64,000 bases of DNA from Selenomonas ruminantium AC2024 (lineage in GTDB: Bacteria > Bacillota > Negativicutes > Selenomonadales > Selenomonadaceae): NCBI RefSeq assembly GCF_000687995.1, contig NZ_JIAC01000001.1:1240001-1304000 (forward strand), in the 5' to 3' direction. A program made the position numbers and the translations under genes. Below, one piece after another: positions 15,360 to 23,401 of this stretch. Below the pieces are notes generated by a model. It worked only from the letters and a program-made list of their open reading frames with translations, ran no database searches and was not told the origin of the DNA. The first letter of the stretch is position 1. Every line of letters begins with the position of its first letter.

Positions 15360-16223
15360 ATGAAGGTTTTGGTCACAGGGGTGACTGGTCAGTTAGGGCA
15401 TGATTGTGTCAATGAGTTCAAGTGCCGTGGCGTTGAGGTGCAGGGGGTGTCGAGCAAGGATTTTTCTCTGACCGATGGTGCGGCTGTGGAAAAATATATC
15501 AAGGAATATGCGCCGGATGTGGTGCTGCATGGTGCGGCTTATACGGCGGTGGATAAGGCGGAAGATGAACAGGAAAAGTGTATGGCGGTCAATGCCGAAG
15601 GCACGCGGCATATTGCGAAGGCTTGTGCTGAAATCGGTGCCAAGATGATTTATATCAGCACGGATTATGTCTTTCCCGGGGATGGGGAAGAACCTTATGA
15701 ACCTGCTGACAGCAAGGGGCCGCAGAATGTTTACGGCAAGTCGAAGTTGCTCGGCGAACAGGCTGTGCAGGAACTCTTGCAGAAATATTTTATCGTCCGC
15801 ATTTCTTGGGTGTTCGGTATTAACGGCAAGAATTTTATCCGCACGATGCTGAACCTTGCTAAGACCCACAAGGAACTCACCGTGGTCGGCGACCAGATTG
15901 GTTCGCCCACATACACGCGGGATTTGGCGGTGCTGCTGGCTGATATGGCAGCTACGGAAAAATACGGTGTCTATCATGCGACCAATGAAGGTTTTTGCTC
16001 CTGGGCTGAGTTTGCCGCAGAAGTTTTCCGTCAGGCGGGCAGGGACGTTACAGTTACGCCGGTGGATTCTTCGGCTTATCCGACCAAGGCCGTGCGGCCG
16101 AAAAATTCCCGCATGAGCAAGGCGGCGCTGGTCGAAGCTGGCTTTAAGCCATTGCCGCGCTGGCAGGATGCCGTGGGCAGATACCTTATCGAATTGCAGA
16201 GTGAAGCTGCCAATTTGGCATAA
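15360..16223 (+). CDS. rfbD: dTDP-4-dehydrorhamnose reductase
   Basis: A 287-residue SDR enzyme that reduces dTDP-4-keto-L-rhamnose to dTDP-L-rhamnose. The nucleotide-binding motif GVTGQLGHD is at residues 7-15; YISTDYVF and the catalytic YGKSK (Tyr-x3-Lys) follow, and RISWVFG and YHATNEG are further RmlD signatures. ATG 15360 sits nine bases after GGAGAGG. The other rml genes (rfbA, rfbB, rfbC) are not adjacent, so it either joins a dispersed pathway or acts on another nucleotide sugar. No terminator is visible before the ileS leader. Confidence 0.93.
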   Translation: MKVLVTGVTGQLGHDCVNEFKCRGVEVQGVSSKDFSLTDGAAVEKYIKEYAPDVVLHGAAYTAVDKAEDEQEKCMAVNAEGTRHIAKACAEIGAKMIYISTDYVFPGDGEEPYEPADSKGPQNVYGKSKLLGEQAVQELLQKYFIVRISWVFGINGKNFIRTMLNLAKTHKELTVVGDQIGSPTYTRDLAVLLADMAATEKYGVYHATNEGFCSWAEFAAEVFRQAGRDVTVTPVDSSAYPTKAVRPKNSRMSKAALVEAGFKPLPRWQDAVGRYLIELQSEAANLA

Positions 16224-16231
16224 TTTGCAAA

Positions 16232-16261
16232 TTGCCGTTGTATTTGTGTGGAATTTATGAT
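16232..16261 (+). promoter_or_regulatory. Promoter of the ileS leader
   Basis: TTGCCG (16232-16237), 18 bases, TATGAT (16256-16261), about 30 bases before the T-box begins. Confidence 0.55.
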
Positions 16262-16289
16262 AAACTATGACCTGTTAATGTGTAAATGC

Positions 16290-16526
16290 GTTGATGAAGA
16301 CAGTAACCTCTGAAAGAAATCTTTAGCGAGCCGGGGCAGGTGCAAGCCGGTAGAGAGTATTAGGGGGCGAAAATCACTTCGGAGCAGCGGGCTGAAATTC
16401 CTTTTGGGAGGCAGTAAGCTTCGCCGGTATTCCCCGTTACGGAATAGCGTATGATGGTACGTGAAAAATAGGTGGTTTATAAGTGTAGGTATACCTGCAT
16501 CCTGTTTTTGGGATGCAGGTTTTTTG
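16290..16526 (+). promoter_or_regulatory. T-box riboswitch (isoleucine) with terminator, upstream of ileS
   Basis: Typical T-box elements appear in order: GATGAAGACAGTAA at the base of Stem I, an AGCGAGCC...GGTGCAAGCCGG distal region, a specifier codon ATC (16373-16375, GAAAATCACTTCGG), the CCGTTACGG element, a core with TGGTAC (16455-16460), and the terminator CCTGCATCC/GGATGCAGG (16494-16519) with six T residues. Uncharged tRNA-Ile would pair its anticodon with ATC and its ACCA end with TGGT to prevent termination. The core is atypical: the usual GGTGGTACCRCG reads GATGGTACGTG. Confidence 0.82.
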
Positions 16527-16547
16527 TATTTTGGAGGAGGAGTTCGT

Positions 16548-19500
16548 TTGTACAGCAAGGTTGACACCAATTTGAACTTCGTGGACAGAGAAAAGGAAGT
16601 TCTGGATTTCTGGAAGAAAAATAACATCGCGCAGAAGGCGATTGACCAGCGTGAAGGCTGCGATACCTTTACGTTCTATGATGGCCCGCCGACGGCTAAC
16701 GGCAAGCCGCATATCGGTCATGTGCTGACGCGCGTTATCAAGGATATGCTGCCGCGCTACCAGTCCATGAAGGGCAAGAAGGTTCTTAGAAAGGCTGGCT
16801 GGGATACGCACGGTCTGCCGGTAGAGCTCGAAGTCGAAAAGCTCGTGGGCATCAACGGCAAGGAACAGATTGAAGAATACGGCATCGAGCCATTCATCAA
16901 GAAGTGCCGTGAATCCGTTTGGAAGTACAAGGGCATGTGGGAAGAATTCTCCGATGTCGTTGGCTTCTGGGCTGATATGGAACATCCCTACATCACCTAC
17001 GAAAATGACTTCATTGAATCCGAATGGTGGGCACTTAAGGAAATCTGGAAGAAGGGCCTGCTCTACAAGGGCCATAAGGTCGTTCCTTACTGCCCGCGCT
17101 GCGGCACCCCGCTGTCTTCCCACGAAGTAGCTCAGGGCTATAAGGACGTCAAAGAGCGTTCTGCCATGGTTAAGTTCAAGGTAAAAGACGAAGATGCTTA
17201 CTTCCTCGCCTGGACGACGACTCCCTGGACGCTGCCTTCCAACCTCGGCCTCTGCGTGAACCCGGAAGTGGATTACGTGAAAATCAAGGTTGACGGCACG
17301 GTTTACTACATGGCCGAAGCCCTCGTGGATACGGTCTTTGAAGGTGTCGAAGGCGAACGCGAAGTCCTCGAAAAGTACAAGGGCAAGGACCTCGAATACC
17401 GCGAATATGAACCCCTCTATGACTATGCTGTCGGCAAGCTCAAGAAAAAGGCCTTCTTCGTGGTCTGCGATGACTATGTTACGACTTCCGATGGTACGGG
17501 TATCGTTCATATCGCCCCGGCATTTGGTGAGGACGATAACCGCGTCTGCCGCAAGTACGATATGCCGTTCGTCCAGTTCGTCAACAACAAGGGCGAAATG
17601 ACGGAAGAAACCGACTGGGCTGGCGTATTCGTCAAGGATGCTGACCCATTGATTATCGACGACCTCAAAAAGAGCGGCAAGCTCTTCAAGGCACCGAAGT
17701 TCGAGCACAGCTATCCGCACTGCTGGCGCTGCGACACGCCGCTGATCTACTATGCGCGTGAAACCTGGTTCATCAAGATGACGGATGTCAAAGACAAGCT
17801 GATTGCCAACAACAACAAGGTCAACTGGATTCCGAAATCCATCGGCGAAGGCCGTTTCGGTGACTGGCTCGAACATGTGCAGGATTGGGGCCTGTCCCGT
17901 AACCGTTACTGGGGCACGCCGCTGCCGGTTTGGGAATGCGAATGCGGCCATCAGCACACAATTGGCTCCATTGCCGAACTCAAGGAAATGAGCGACAACT
18001 GCCCGGACGATATCGAACTGCACCGTCCGTACATCGATGCCGTGACCATCAAATGCCCGGAATGCGGTAAGGAAATGCATCGTGTACCGGAAGTTATCGA
18101 CTGCTGGTTCGACTCCGGTTCCATGCCGTTTGCCCAGTGGCATTATCCGTTTGAGAACAAGGACATCTTCGAGAAGCGCTTCCCGGCAGACTTCATCTCC
18201 GAAGCCGTTGACCAGACCCGTGGCTGGTTCTACTCGCTGATTGCCATCTCCACGCTGCTCTTTGATGAAGCACCGTACAAGAACGTCATCGTGCTCGGTC
18301 ATGTACAGGATAAGGACGGCCGCAAGATGAGTAAGTCCAAGGGCAACGCTGTTGACCCCATGCAGGCACTCGGTCAGCATGGCGCAGACGCTATCCGCTG
18401 GTACTTCTACGAAAACAGCGCTCCGTGGCTGCCGAACCGCTTCCATGATGATGCAGTGCAGGAAGGTCAGCGCAAGTTCATGGGCACGCTCTGGAATACC
18501 TATGCGTTCTTCGTGCTCTACGCCAACATCGACAACTTCGATGCCACGAAGTACACGCTCGATTACGATAAGCTGCCGGTCATGGATAAGTGGGTGCTGA
18601 GCCGCCTCAATACCATGGTCAAGGAAGTGGACAGTGACCTTGCAAATTACAAGGTTACGGAAGCAGCCAAGGCACTGCAGGCCTTCACGGACGAACTGTC
18701 CAACTGGTATGTGCGCCGCAGCCGTGCCCGTTTCTGGGCCAAGGGCATGGAGCAGGATAAGATCAATGCTTACATGACCCTTTGGACGGCACTCGTTACC
18801 ACGGCCAAAGCTGCCGCTCCGCTGGTTCCGTTCATCACCGAATCCATCTACCGCAACCTCGTTTGCAGCATTGATAAAAATGCGCCGGAATCTGTTCATC
18901 TGGCTGATTATCCGGTGGTCAACGAGGCCTGGATTGATGAAGAGCTCGAAAAGAACATGGAACTCGTGCTCGAAATCGTTGTTCTGGGCCGTGCATCCCG
19001 CAACGAAACCAACATCAAGAACCGCCAGCCGGTTGCCCATATGTATGTGAATGCAGAACGCGAACTCTCCGACTTCTTCAAGGAAATTGTCGAAGACGAA
19101 CTCAACGTCAAGGAAGTTGTGTTCAAGGACGATATGGAAGAATATCTGACCTACAGCTTCAAGCCAAACTTCCGTGTGCTTGGCCCGAAGGTCGGCAAGC
19201 AGATTGGTGCCGTCAAGGCCGCTCTGGAAAAACTCAACGGGCATAAGGCCAAGGCTGAACTCGATGCCACGGGCAAACTCGTCGTGGCTCTGCCGGATGG
19301 CGAAGTGACGCTCACGACCGAAGATGTGGAAGTTTCCATGGCGCAGACCGAAGGCTTTAACTGCCAGCGTTACAACGGCGTGACCATTGCGCTCGACACC
19401 ACGCTGACGGAAGAACTCTTAGAAGAAGGTTTCGTTCGCGAAATCATCAGCAAGGTACAGACCATGCGTAAGGAAAATGGCTTTGAGGTCACCGACCATA

Positions 19501-19667
19501 TCAAAGTCAGCCTGTCCGGCAATGAAAAACTGCAGGCCATTGTGGCGAAGAATGAGGACTATCTCAAAGAAATTACTCTCGCTGACGAAGTAAATTATGG
19601 AAAACTTTCCGGCACCGAGAAGGAATGGAACATCAACGGCGAGAATATTATAATTGCGGTAGAATAA
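16548..19667 (+). CDS. ileS: Isoleucine--tRNA ligase
   Basis: A 1039-residue class I aminoacyl-tRNA synthetase. The catalytic HIGH motif is PHIGHVLTR and the KMSKS loop is KMSKSKGN; the large CP1 editing domain lies between, and an anticodon-binding domain and a long C-terminal extension follow. At about 1040 residues it belongs to the longer type 2 bacterial IleRS group (type 1 is about 930), a group often associated with natural mupirocin tolerance (family knowledge, not shown here). Start is TTG at 16548 with GGAGGAGGAG; the frame stays open upstream into the T-box but that part is leader RNA. Regulated by the T-box. A CsoR-type gene starts four bases after its stop. Confidence 0.98.
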   Translation: MYSKVDTNLNFVDREKEVLDFWKKNNIAQKAIDQREGCDTFTFYDGPPTANGKPHIGHVLTRVIKDMLPRYQSMKGKKVLRKAGWDTHGLPVELEVEKLVGINGKEQIEEYGIEPFIKKCRESVWKYKGMWEEFSDVVGFWADMEHPYITYENDFIESEWWALKEIWKKGLLYKGHKVVPYCPRCGTPLSSHEVAQGYKDVKERSAMVKFKVKDEDAYFLAWTTTPWTLPSNLGLCVNPEVDYVKIKVDGTVYYMAEALVDTVFEGVEGEREVLEKYKGKDLEYREYEPLYDYAVGKLKKKAFFVVCDDYVTTSDGTGIVHIAPAFGEDDNRVCRKYDMPFVQFVNNKGEMTEETDWAGVFVKDADPLIIDDLKKSGKLFKAPKFEHSYPHCWRCDTPLIYYARETWFIKMTDVKDKLIANNNKVNWIPKSIGEGRFGDWLEHVQDWGLSRNRYWGTPLPVWECECGHQHTIGSIAELKEMSDNCPDDIELHRPYIDAVTIKCPECGKEMHRVPEVIDCWFDSGSMPFAQWHYPFENKDIFEKRFPADFISEAVDQTRGWFYSLIAISTLLFDEAPYKNVIVLGHVQDKDGRKMSKSKGNAVDPMQALGQHGADAIRWYFYENSAPWLPNRFHDDAVQEGQRKFMGTLWNTYAFFVLYANIDNFDATKYTLDYDKLPVMDKWVLSRLNTMVKEVDSDLANYKVTEAAKALQAFTDELSNWYVRRSRARFWAKGMEQDKINAYMTLWTALVTTAKAAAPLVPFITESIYRNLVCSIDKNAPESVHLADYPVVNEAWIDEELEKNMELVLEIVVLGRASRNETNIKNRQPVAHMYVNAERELSDFFKEIVEDELNVKEVVFKDDMEEYLTYSFKPNFRVLGPKVGKQIGAVKAALEKLNGHKAKAELDATGKLVVALPDGEVTLTTEDVEVSMAQTEGFNCQRYNGVTIALDTTLTEELLEEGFVREIISKVQTMRKENGFEVTDHIKVSLSGNEKLQAIVAKNEDYLKEITLADEVNYGKLSGTEKEWNINGENIIIAVE

Positions 19668-19671
19668 TGTT

Positions 19672-20037
19672 ATGGAACATAGCAAACAGGAACACCACGA
19701 ACATGAACATACCCATGTGCTGGCAGACGGCACAGTCGTAACACATTCCCACGGACATGGCCACGGTCACACCCACAGCCATGCCCATACCAAAGCGGTG
19801 TTGAACCGCATGTCCCGGCTTATTGGCCACCTGGAGTCCATCAAGACCATGGTGGAGGACGGCCGTGACTGCAGCGAGGTACTGATTCAGCTGTCGGCGG
19901 TCAAAAGCGCCATTAACGGAGTCAGCAAGATTATCCTCAAGGACCATATGGAACACTGCATTGTGGATGCCGTGCGGGATAATGATCAGGAGGCTCTCGA
20001 ACAGCTGAATAAGGCGATTGATCAGTTTATCAAATAA
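19672..20037 (+). CDS. CsoR/RcnR-family metal-sensing repressor with a His-rich N-terminus
   Basis: A 121-residue protein. Residues 40-121 form the all-helical CsoR/RcnR/FrmR domain with Cys67, His92 and Cys96 in the spacing of the Cu(I) ligands of CsoR (C, then H 25 residues on, then H-x3-C), which suggests a copper-type sensor rather than the nickel/cobalt RcnR type. Residues 3-39 hold about 15 histidines (HTHVLADGTVVTHSHGHGHG), an extension unusual for the family that could bind extra metal. It begins four bases after ileS ends and shares its mRNA; no copper exporter or chaperone gene is nearby, so its target operon is elsewhere. Confidence 0.88.
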   Translation: MEHSKQEHHEHEHTHVLADGTVVTHSHGHGHGHTHSHAHTKAVLNRMSRLIGHLESIKTMVEDGRDCSEVLIQLSAVKSAINGVSKIILKDHMEHCIVDAVRDNDQEALEQLNKAIDQFIK

Positions 20038-20074
20038 TTAAAGCCATAGGTGTTGTAGAAGGGAAGCGAGCTGT

Positions 20075-20443
20075 ATGGAGCAGTTGGACATCAAACAGGT
20101 CTTCAGTGATGCAGGTGTTGATTACAATAAAGGATTGGAACGCTTTATGGGAAACGTGGCCTTGTACCACAAATTTTTGCTGAAATTCTTAGGGGATGGA
20201 TCCTTTGCCCACTTCAAGGAAAGTTTTGCCGCAGGCAATCTGGAAACAGCGGGCAAGCATGTCCATACCTTAAAAGGGACGGCAGGAAATCTCAGCCTCA
20301 TGCGGCTTTTTGCTGCGGCTGATGAAATGGTGCAGGCTGTTCGGGCTGGTAAGAACTGTGATGAACTAGAGCCTTTGGCCGTGCAGGTGGAAAAAGTTTA
20401 TGAGGAAACCTGCAATGCCATTCGCTCAGCTTTGAGCGAATGA
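20075..20443 (+). CDS. Histidine phosphotransfer (Hpt) domain protein
   Basis: A 122-residue stand-alone Hpt domain. HVHTLKGTAGNL contains the phospho-accepting histidine (His64) in the usual HxLKGxxxxL context; the whole protein is predicted helical, a four-helix bundle of standard Hpt length. Such proteins pass phosphate between a hybrid kinase and a response regulator, but neither is encoded in the window. RBS GAAGGGAAGCGAG lies upstream of the ATG. It follows the CsoR gene by 37 bases and is probably the last gene of the ileS transcript. Confidence 0.88.
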   Translation: MEQLDIKQVFSDAGVDYNKGLERFMGNVALYHKFLLKFLGDGSFAHFKESFAAGNLETAGKHVHTLKGTAGNLSLMRLFAAADEMVQAVRAGKNCDELEPLAVQVEKVYEETCNAIRSALSE

Positions 20444-20474
20444 GCAAAATGGTTTACAAAGTTACACAAAAACC

Positions 20475-20503
20475 TTGCCAAATTAGACTCTTTGTGTTAT
20501 CGT
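20475..20503 (+). promoter_or_regulatory. Promoter of the leuA leader
   Basis: TTGCCA (20475-20480), 17 bases, TATCGT (20498-20503). It gives a leader of about 100 bases before leuA. Confidence 0.5.
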
Positions 20504-20549
20504 AGTATACGACACAAGGAAACGCGTAAATATTGTAAGCCGTTAAAGT

Positions 20550-20593
20550 AAATCCCTTCGTCTCCTTGTTTAAGGAGATGAAGGGATTTTTTT
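20550..20593 (+). terminator. Strong terminator or attenuator just before leuA
   Basis: AAATCCCTTCGTCTCCTT pairs with AAGGAGATGAAGGGATTT (20550-20589), followed by a run of T to 20593, ending 19 bases before the leuA start. It could end the ileS-csoR-hpt transcript, but its place after the leuA promoter suggests attenuation. I saw no ATG-started leader peptide rich in Leu codons. Confidence 0.85.
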
Positions 20594-20612
20594 GATATGG
20601 AGGGGAAAGCCG

Positions 20613-22283
20613 ATGAAGAATTATCAGAAATACAGCAAAGGATATTTCATGCCGCCGGAGATTGATCTGGAATGGGCAAAGAAGGATGCTCCTGACAAGG
20701 CGCCGGTATGGTGCAGTGTGGATATGCGGGATGGCAATCAGGCCCTGATTATCCCCATGAACCTGGATGAAAAGCTGGAGTTCTACAAGATGCTGCTGAA
20801 AGTCGGCTTTAAGGAAATCGAGGTGGGCTTCCCGGCTGCTTCGGAAACGGAGTATGAATTCCTGCGCCGTCTGGTGGAAGATGACCTTATCCCGGATGAT
20901 GTGACCATTCAGGTATTGACCCAGGCCCGCGAGCATATCATTCGCAAGACCTTCGAGGCGTTGAAAGGGGTCAAGAACGCCATCGTTCATGTCTATAATT
21001 CCACTTCGGTGGCGCAGCGTGAGCAGGTGTTCCGTAAGTCCAAGGAAGAAATCAAGCAGATTGCGGTGGAAGGAGCAAAGCTCCTCAAAGAGCTCACGGA
21101 AGAAGCCGGAGAAAACTATCGCTTTGAGTATTCGCCCGAATCCTTCACGGGCACGGAACCGGAATACGCTTTGGAAGTCTGCAATGCAGTGCTGGATGTA
21201 TGGCAGCCTACGGCAGACCGCAAGGCCATCATCAATCTGCCCGTAACGGTGGAAATGTCCATGCCCCATGTCTATGCCATGCAGATTGCCTATATGAATA
21301 AGCATTTGAAATACCGCGACAATGTGGTGCTGTCCCTCCATCCCCACAATGACCGCGGCTGCGGCGTAGCCGATACGGAAATGGGGCTTTTGGCCGGCGC
21401 TGACCGAGTGGAAGGAACCCTGTTCGGCAACGGTGAGCGCACGGGCAATGTGGATATCGTCACCGTGGGCATGAATATGTTTGCCTTGGGCGTAGACCCA
21501 GGACTGGACTTTTCCAACATGTCCGACCTTGTCGATACTTACGAACGCCTGACCCGCATGCAGGTCAGCTACCGTCAGCCCTATGCTGGCAAGTTGGTCT
21601 TTGCTGCCTTCTCCGGCTCTCATCAGGATGCCATTGCCAAGGGGATGAAGTGGAAGGACGAGAAGAATCCCGACAAGTGGACGCTTCCCTATCTTTATAT
21701 TGACCCGCAGGATGTGGGCCGCGAATACGATGGCGACGTCATCCGCATCAACAGCCAGTCCGGCAAGGGGGGCGTGGGCTTTATCATGGAGCAGAAGTAC
21801 GGCATCGATATGCCCAAGAAGATGCGGGAGGATTTCGGTTACTGCGTAAAATCCGTTTCCGACCACAAGCACAAAGAACTTATGCCGGATGAAATCTATC
21901 AGATTTTCCAGCATGAATACGTCAATGTAGCGGACCCCTATGAATTGGTTGATTTCTTATTAAAGAAGGAACCGGACGGTACCCGTTCCGGCACCGTGGA
22001 CATCAAGATAAACGGCCAGCCGGAAACCTTTGTCGCTAAGGGCAACGGCCGTTTGGATGCCGTGTCCAATGCCCTGCAGAAGAATCTGGGCATAACGTAT
22101 AAAGACCTTACCTATAGTGAGCACGCTCTCGAAATCGGCCAGCATTCCCGGGCCATTGCCTATATTGGCATTAAGGATGAAGCAGGCACCATCCATTGGG
22201 GGGCCGGCATGGATACGGATATTATCACCGCTTCCATACAGGCACTCTTCAGTGCCATTAACCGTATGCAGGCGAGGAAGTAA
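20613..22283 (+). CDS. leuA: 2-isopropylmalate synthase
   Basis: A 556-residue enzyme that condenses acetyl-CoA with 2-oxoisovalerate, the first committed step of leucine synthesis. The HMGL-like TIM barrel has CSVDMRDGNQAL near the N-terminus and the metal-binding LHPHNDRGCGVADTE; the C-terminal LeuA regulatory domain (about 430-556), ending near ALFSAINRMQARK, would bind leucine for feedback inhibition. The starting region YFMPPEIDLEWAKKDAP is characteristic of the longer type 2 LeuA. ATG 20613 follows GGAGGGGAAA. No other leu genes are adjacent. A strong hairpin upstream suggests transcription attenuation. Confidence 0.95.
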   Translation: MKNYQKYSKGYFMPPEIDLEWAKKDAPDKAPVWCSVDMRDGNQALIIPMNLDEKLEFYKMLLKVGFKEIEVGFPAASETEYEFLRRLVEDDLIPDDVTIQVLTQAREHIIRKTFEALKGVKNAIVHVYNSTSVAQREQVFRKSKEEIKQIAVEGAKLLKELTEEAGENYRFEYSPESFTGTEPEYALEVCNAVLDVWQPTADRKAIINLPVTVEMSMPHVYAMQIAYMNKHLKYRDNVVLSLHPHNDRGCGVADTEMGLLAGADRVEGTLFGNGERTGNVDIVTVGMNMFALGVDPGLDFSNMSDLVDTYERLTRMQVSYRQPYAGKLVFAAFSGSHQDAIAKGMKWKDEKNPDKWTLPYLYIDPQDVGREYDGDVIRINSQSGKGGVGFIMEQKYGIDMPKKMREDFGYCVKSVSDHKHKELMPDEIYQIFQHEYVNVADPYELVDFLLKKEPDGTRSGTVDIKINGQPETFVAKGNGRLDAVSNALQKNLGITYKDLTYSEHALEIGQHSRAIAYIGIKDEAGTIHWGAGMDTDIITASIQALFSAINRMQARK

Positions 22284-22325
22284 CTACGTTGTAATAGTAT
22301 AAGGTGAGGTTTACATCTAGCTGCT

Positions 22326-22410
22326 AAGACGCCCGGTGACTGATAATACTTTCCCTCTGCTTATGCAGGCTTGCCTAACGCGACGGGAAGGCATTATCAG
22401 TCACCGGGCT
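22326..22410. repeat. Long palindromic repeat after leuA
   Basis: GCCCGGTGACTGATAAT at 22331 and ATTATCAGTCACCGGGC ending at 22409 are the outer parts of a roughly 25-bp stem (one mismatch, one G-T) with a 29-base loop. Only TTT follows, so termination would be weak. The left arm with its AAGAC flank recurs at 14430-14453, so it is a repeat family. Confidence 0.8.
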
Positions 22411-22449
22411 TTGTGCGTAATTATAAAGATAAATATTTTTTGCGGGGTA

Positions 22450-22478
22450 TTGCGCCCCGCTTCTTCTTATGATATAAT
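22450..22478 (+). promoter_or_regulatory. Promoter of rpsB
   Basis: TTGCGC (22450-22455), 17 bases, TATAAT (22473-22478). The -35 lies in a small GCGGGG/CCCCGC hairpin (22442-22460). The 115-base leader that follows is G-rich and may carry an S2 control site, but I cannot draw a defined structure. Confidence 0.7.
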
Positions 22479-22592
22479 TTTTCGCGGTGTAAGAAAAAAG
22501 CATGGGTTACCGATATCTGCCCTGTGCCTCTTGGTATGGAGGTGGTGCAGAGGATGAGGAGCCCAGAAGAAAAAAACAGGAGGTGCACCAAC

Positions 22593-23309
22593 ATGGCAGT
22601 TATTTCCATGAAACAGTTACTTGAAGCAGGTGTTCATTTCGGACACCAGACCCGCCGTTGGAACCCGAAGATGGCTAAATACATCTTTACGGAGCGTAAC
22701 GGTATCTACATCATCGACCTGCAGAAGACCGTTAAGAAGGTTGATGAAGCATACGCATTCCTGCGTGACGTTGCCGCTGAAGGCAAGAGCATCCTCTTCG
22801 TTGGTACGAAGAAGCAGGCTCAGGAAGCTATCAAAGAAGAAGCTCTCCGTGCTAACATGTTCTACGTTAACGAACGTTGGCTCGGCGGCATGATGACCAA
22901 CTTCCAGACTATCCAGAAGCGCGTTAACCGCCTGAAGGAACTCGAAGCTATGGAAGCTGATGGCACTTTCGAAGTTCTGACGAAGAAAGAAGTTCAGGGC
23001 CTCCGTCATGAAATGGAAAAGCTCGAAAAGTATCTCGGCGGTATCAAAGAAATGAACAAGCTCCCCGGTGCTCTGTTCGTAGTAGACCCGCGCAAAGAGC
23101 GCATCGCTGTTGCTGAAGCTCGTAAGCTCAACATTCCTATCGTTGCTATCGTTGACACGAACTGCGATCCGGATGAAGTTGACTACGTAATCCCGGGTAA
23201 CGATGACGCTATCCGCGCTGTGAAACTGCTGACTGGCCGTATGGCTGATGCCATCATGGAAGGCCGTCAGGGTGAAGGCGGCGACGCTGAAGAAGCTGCC
23301 GCTGAGTAA
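22593..23309 (+). CDS. rpsB: 30S ribosomal protein S2
   Basis: A 238-residue S2. [20 protein letters not shown] and [21 protein letters not shown] are diagnostic, as is [20 protein letters not shown]. The acidic tail [10 protein letters not shown] is common in Firmicutes. ATG 22593 follows ACAGGAGGTG; a longer frame from 22524 crosses this site and is not used. Codon use is strongly biased, as expected for high expression. Followed by a terminator hairpin and tsf. Confidence 0.99.
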   Translation: MAVISMKQLLEAGVHFGHQTRRWNPKMAKYIFTERNGIYIIDLQKTVKKVDEAYAFLRDVAAEGKSILFVGTKKQAQEAIKEEALRANMFYVNERWLGGMMTNFQTIQKRVNRLKELEAMEADGTFEVLTKKEVQGLRHEMEKLEKYLGGIKEMNKLPGALFVVDPRKERIAVAEARKLNIPIVAIVDTNCDPDEVDYVIPGNDDAIRAVKLLTGRMADAIMEGRQGEGGDAEEAAAE

Positions 23310-23338
23310 TTGATTACTCGCTCAAGGTAAAACTTATG

Positions 23339-23368
23339 GGGTAAGGGACTATTATCCCTTACCCTTTT
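23339..23368 (+). terminator. Terminator or attenuator between rpsB and tsf
   Basis: GGGTAAGGGA (23339-23348), six-base loop, TCCCTTACCC (23355-23364), TTTT. It would let part of the transcripts stop after rpsB, giving more S2 than EF-Ts. Confidence 0.88.
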
Positions 23369-23401
23369 ATATTATTTGCGAATTTAGGGAGGAAATAATA
23401 A

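Noticed and set aside
16461-16547. An N-terminal extension of IleS starting at ATG 16461
   Set aside because: It runs through the T-box core and its terminator; GGAGGAGGAG directly before TTG 16548 marks the true start.
16437-19244. A 935-codon open frame on the minus strand opposite ileS
   Set aside because: It is the mirror of a clear ileS gene with full synthetase motifs; strongly biased codons leave few stops on the other strand. The product has no recognisable domain and no ribosome site.
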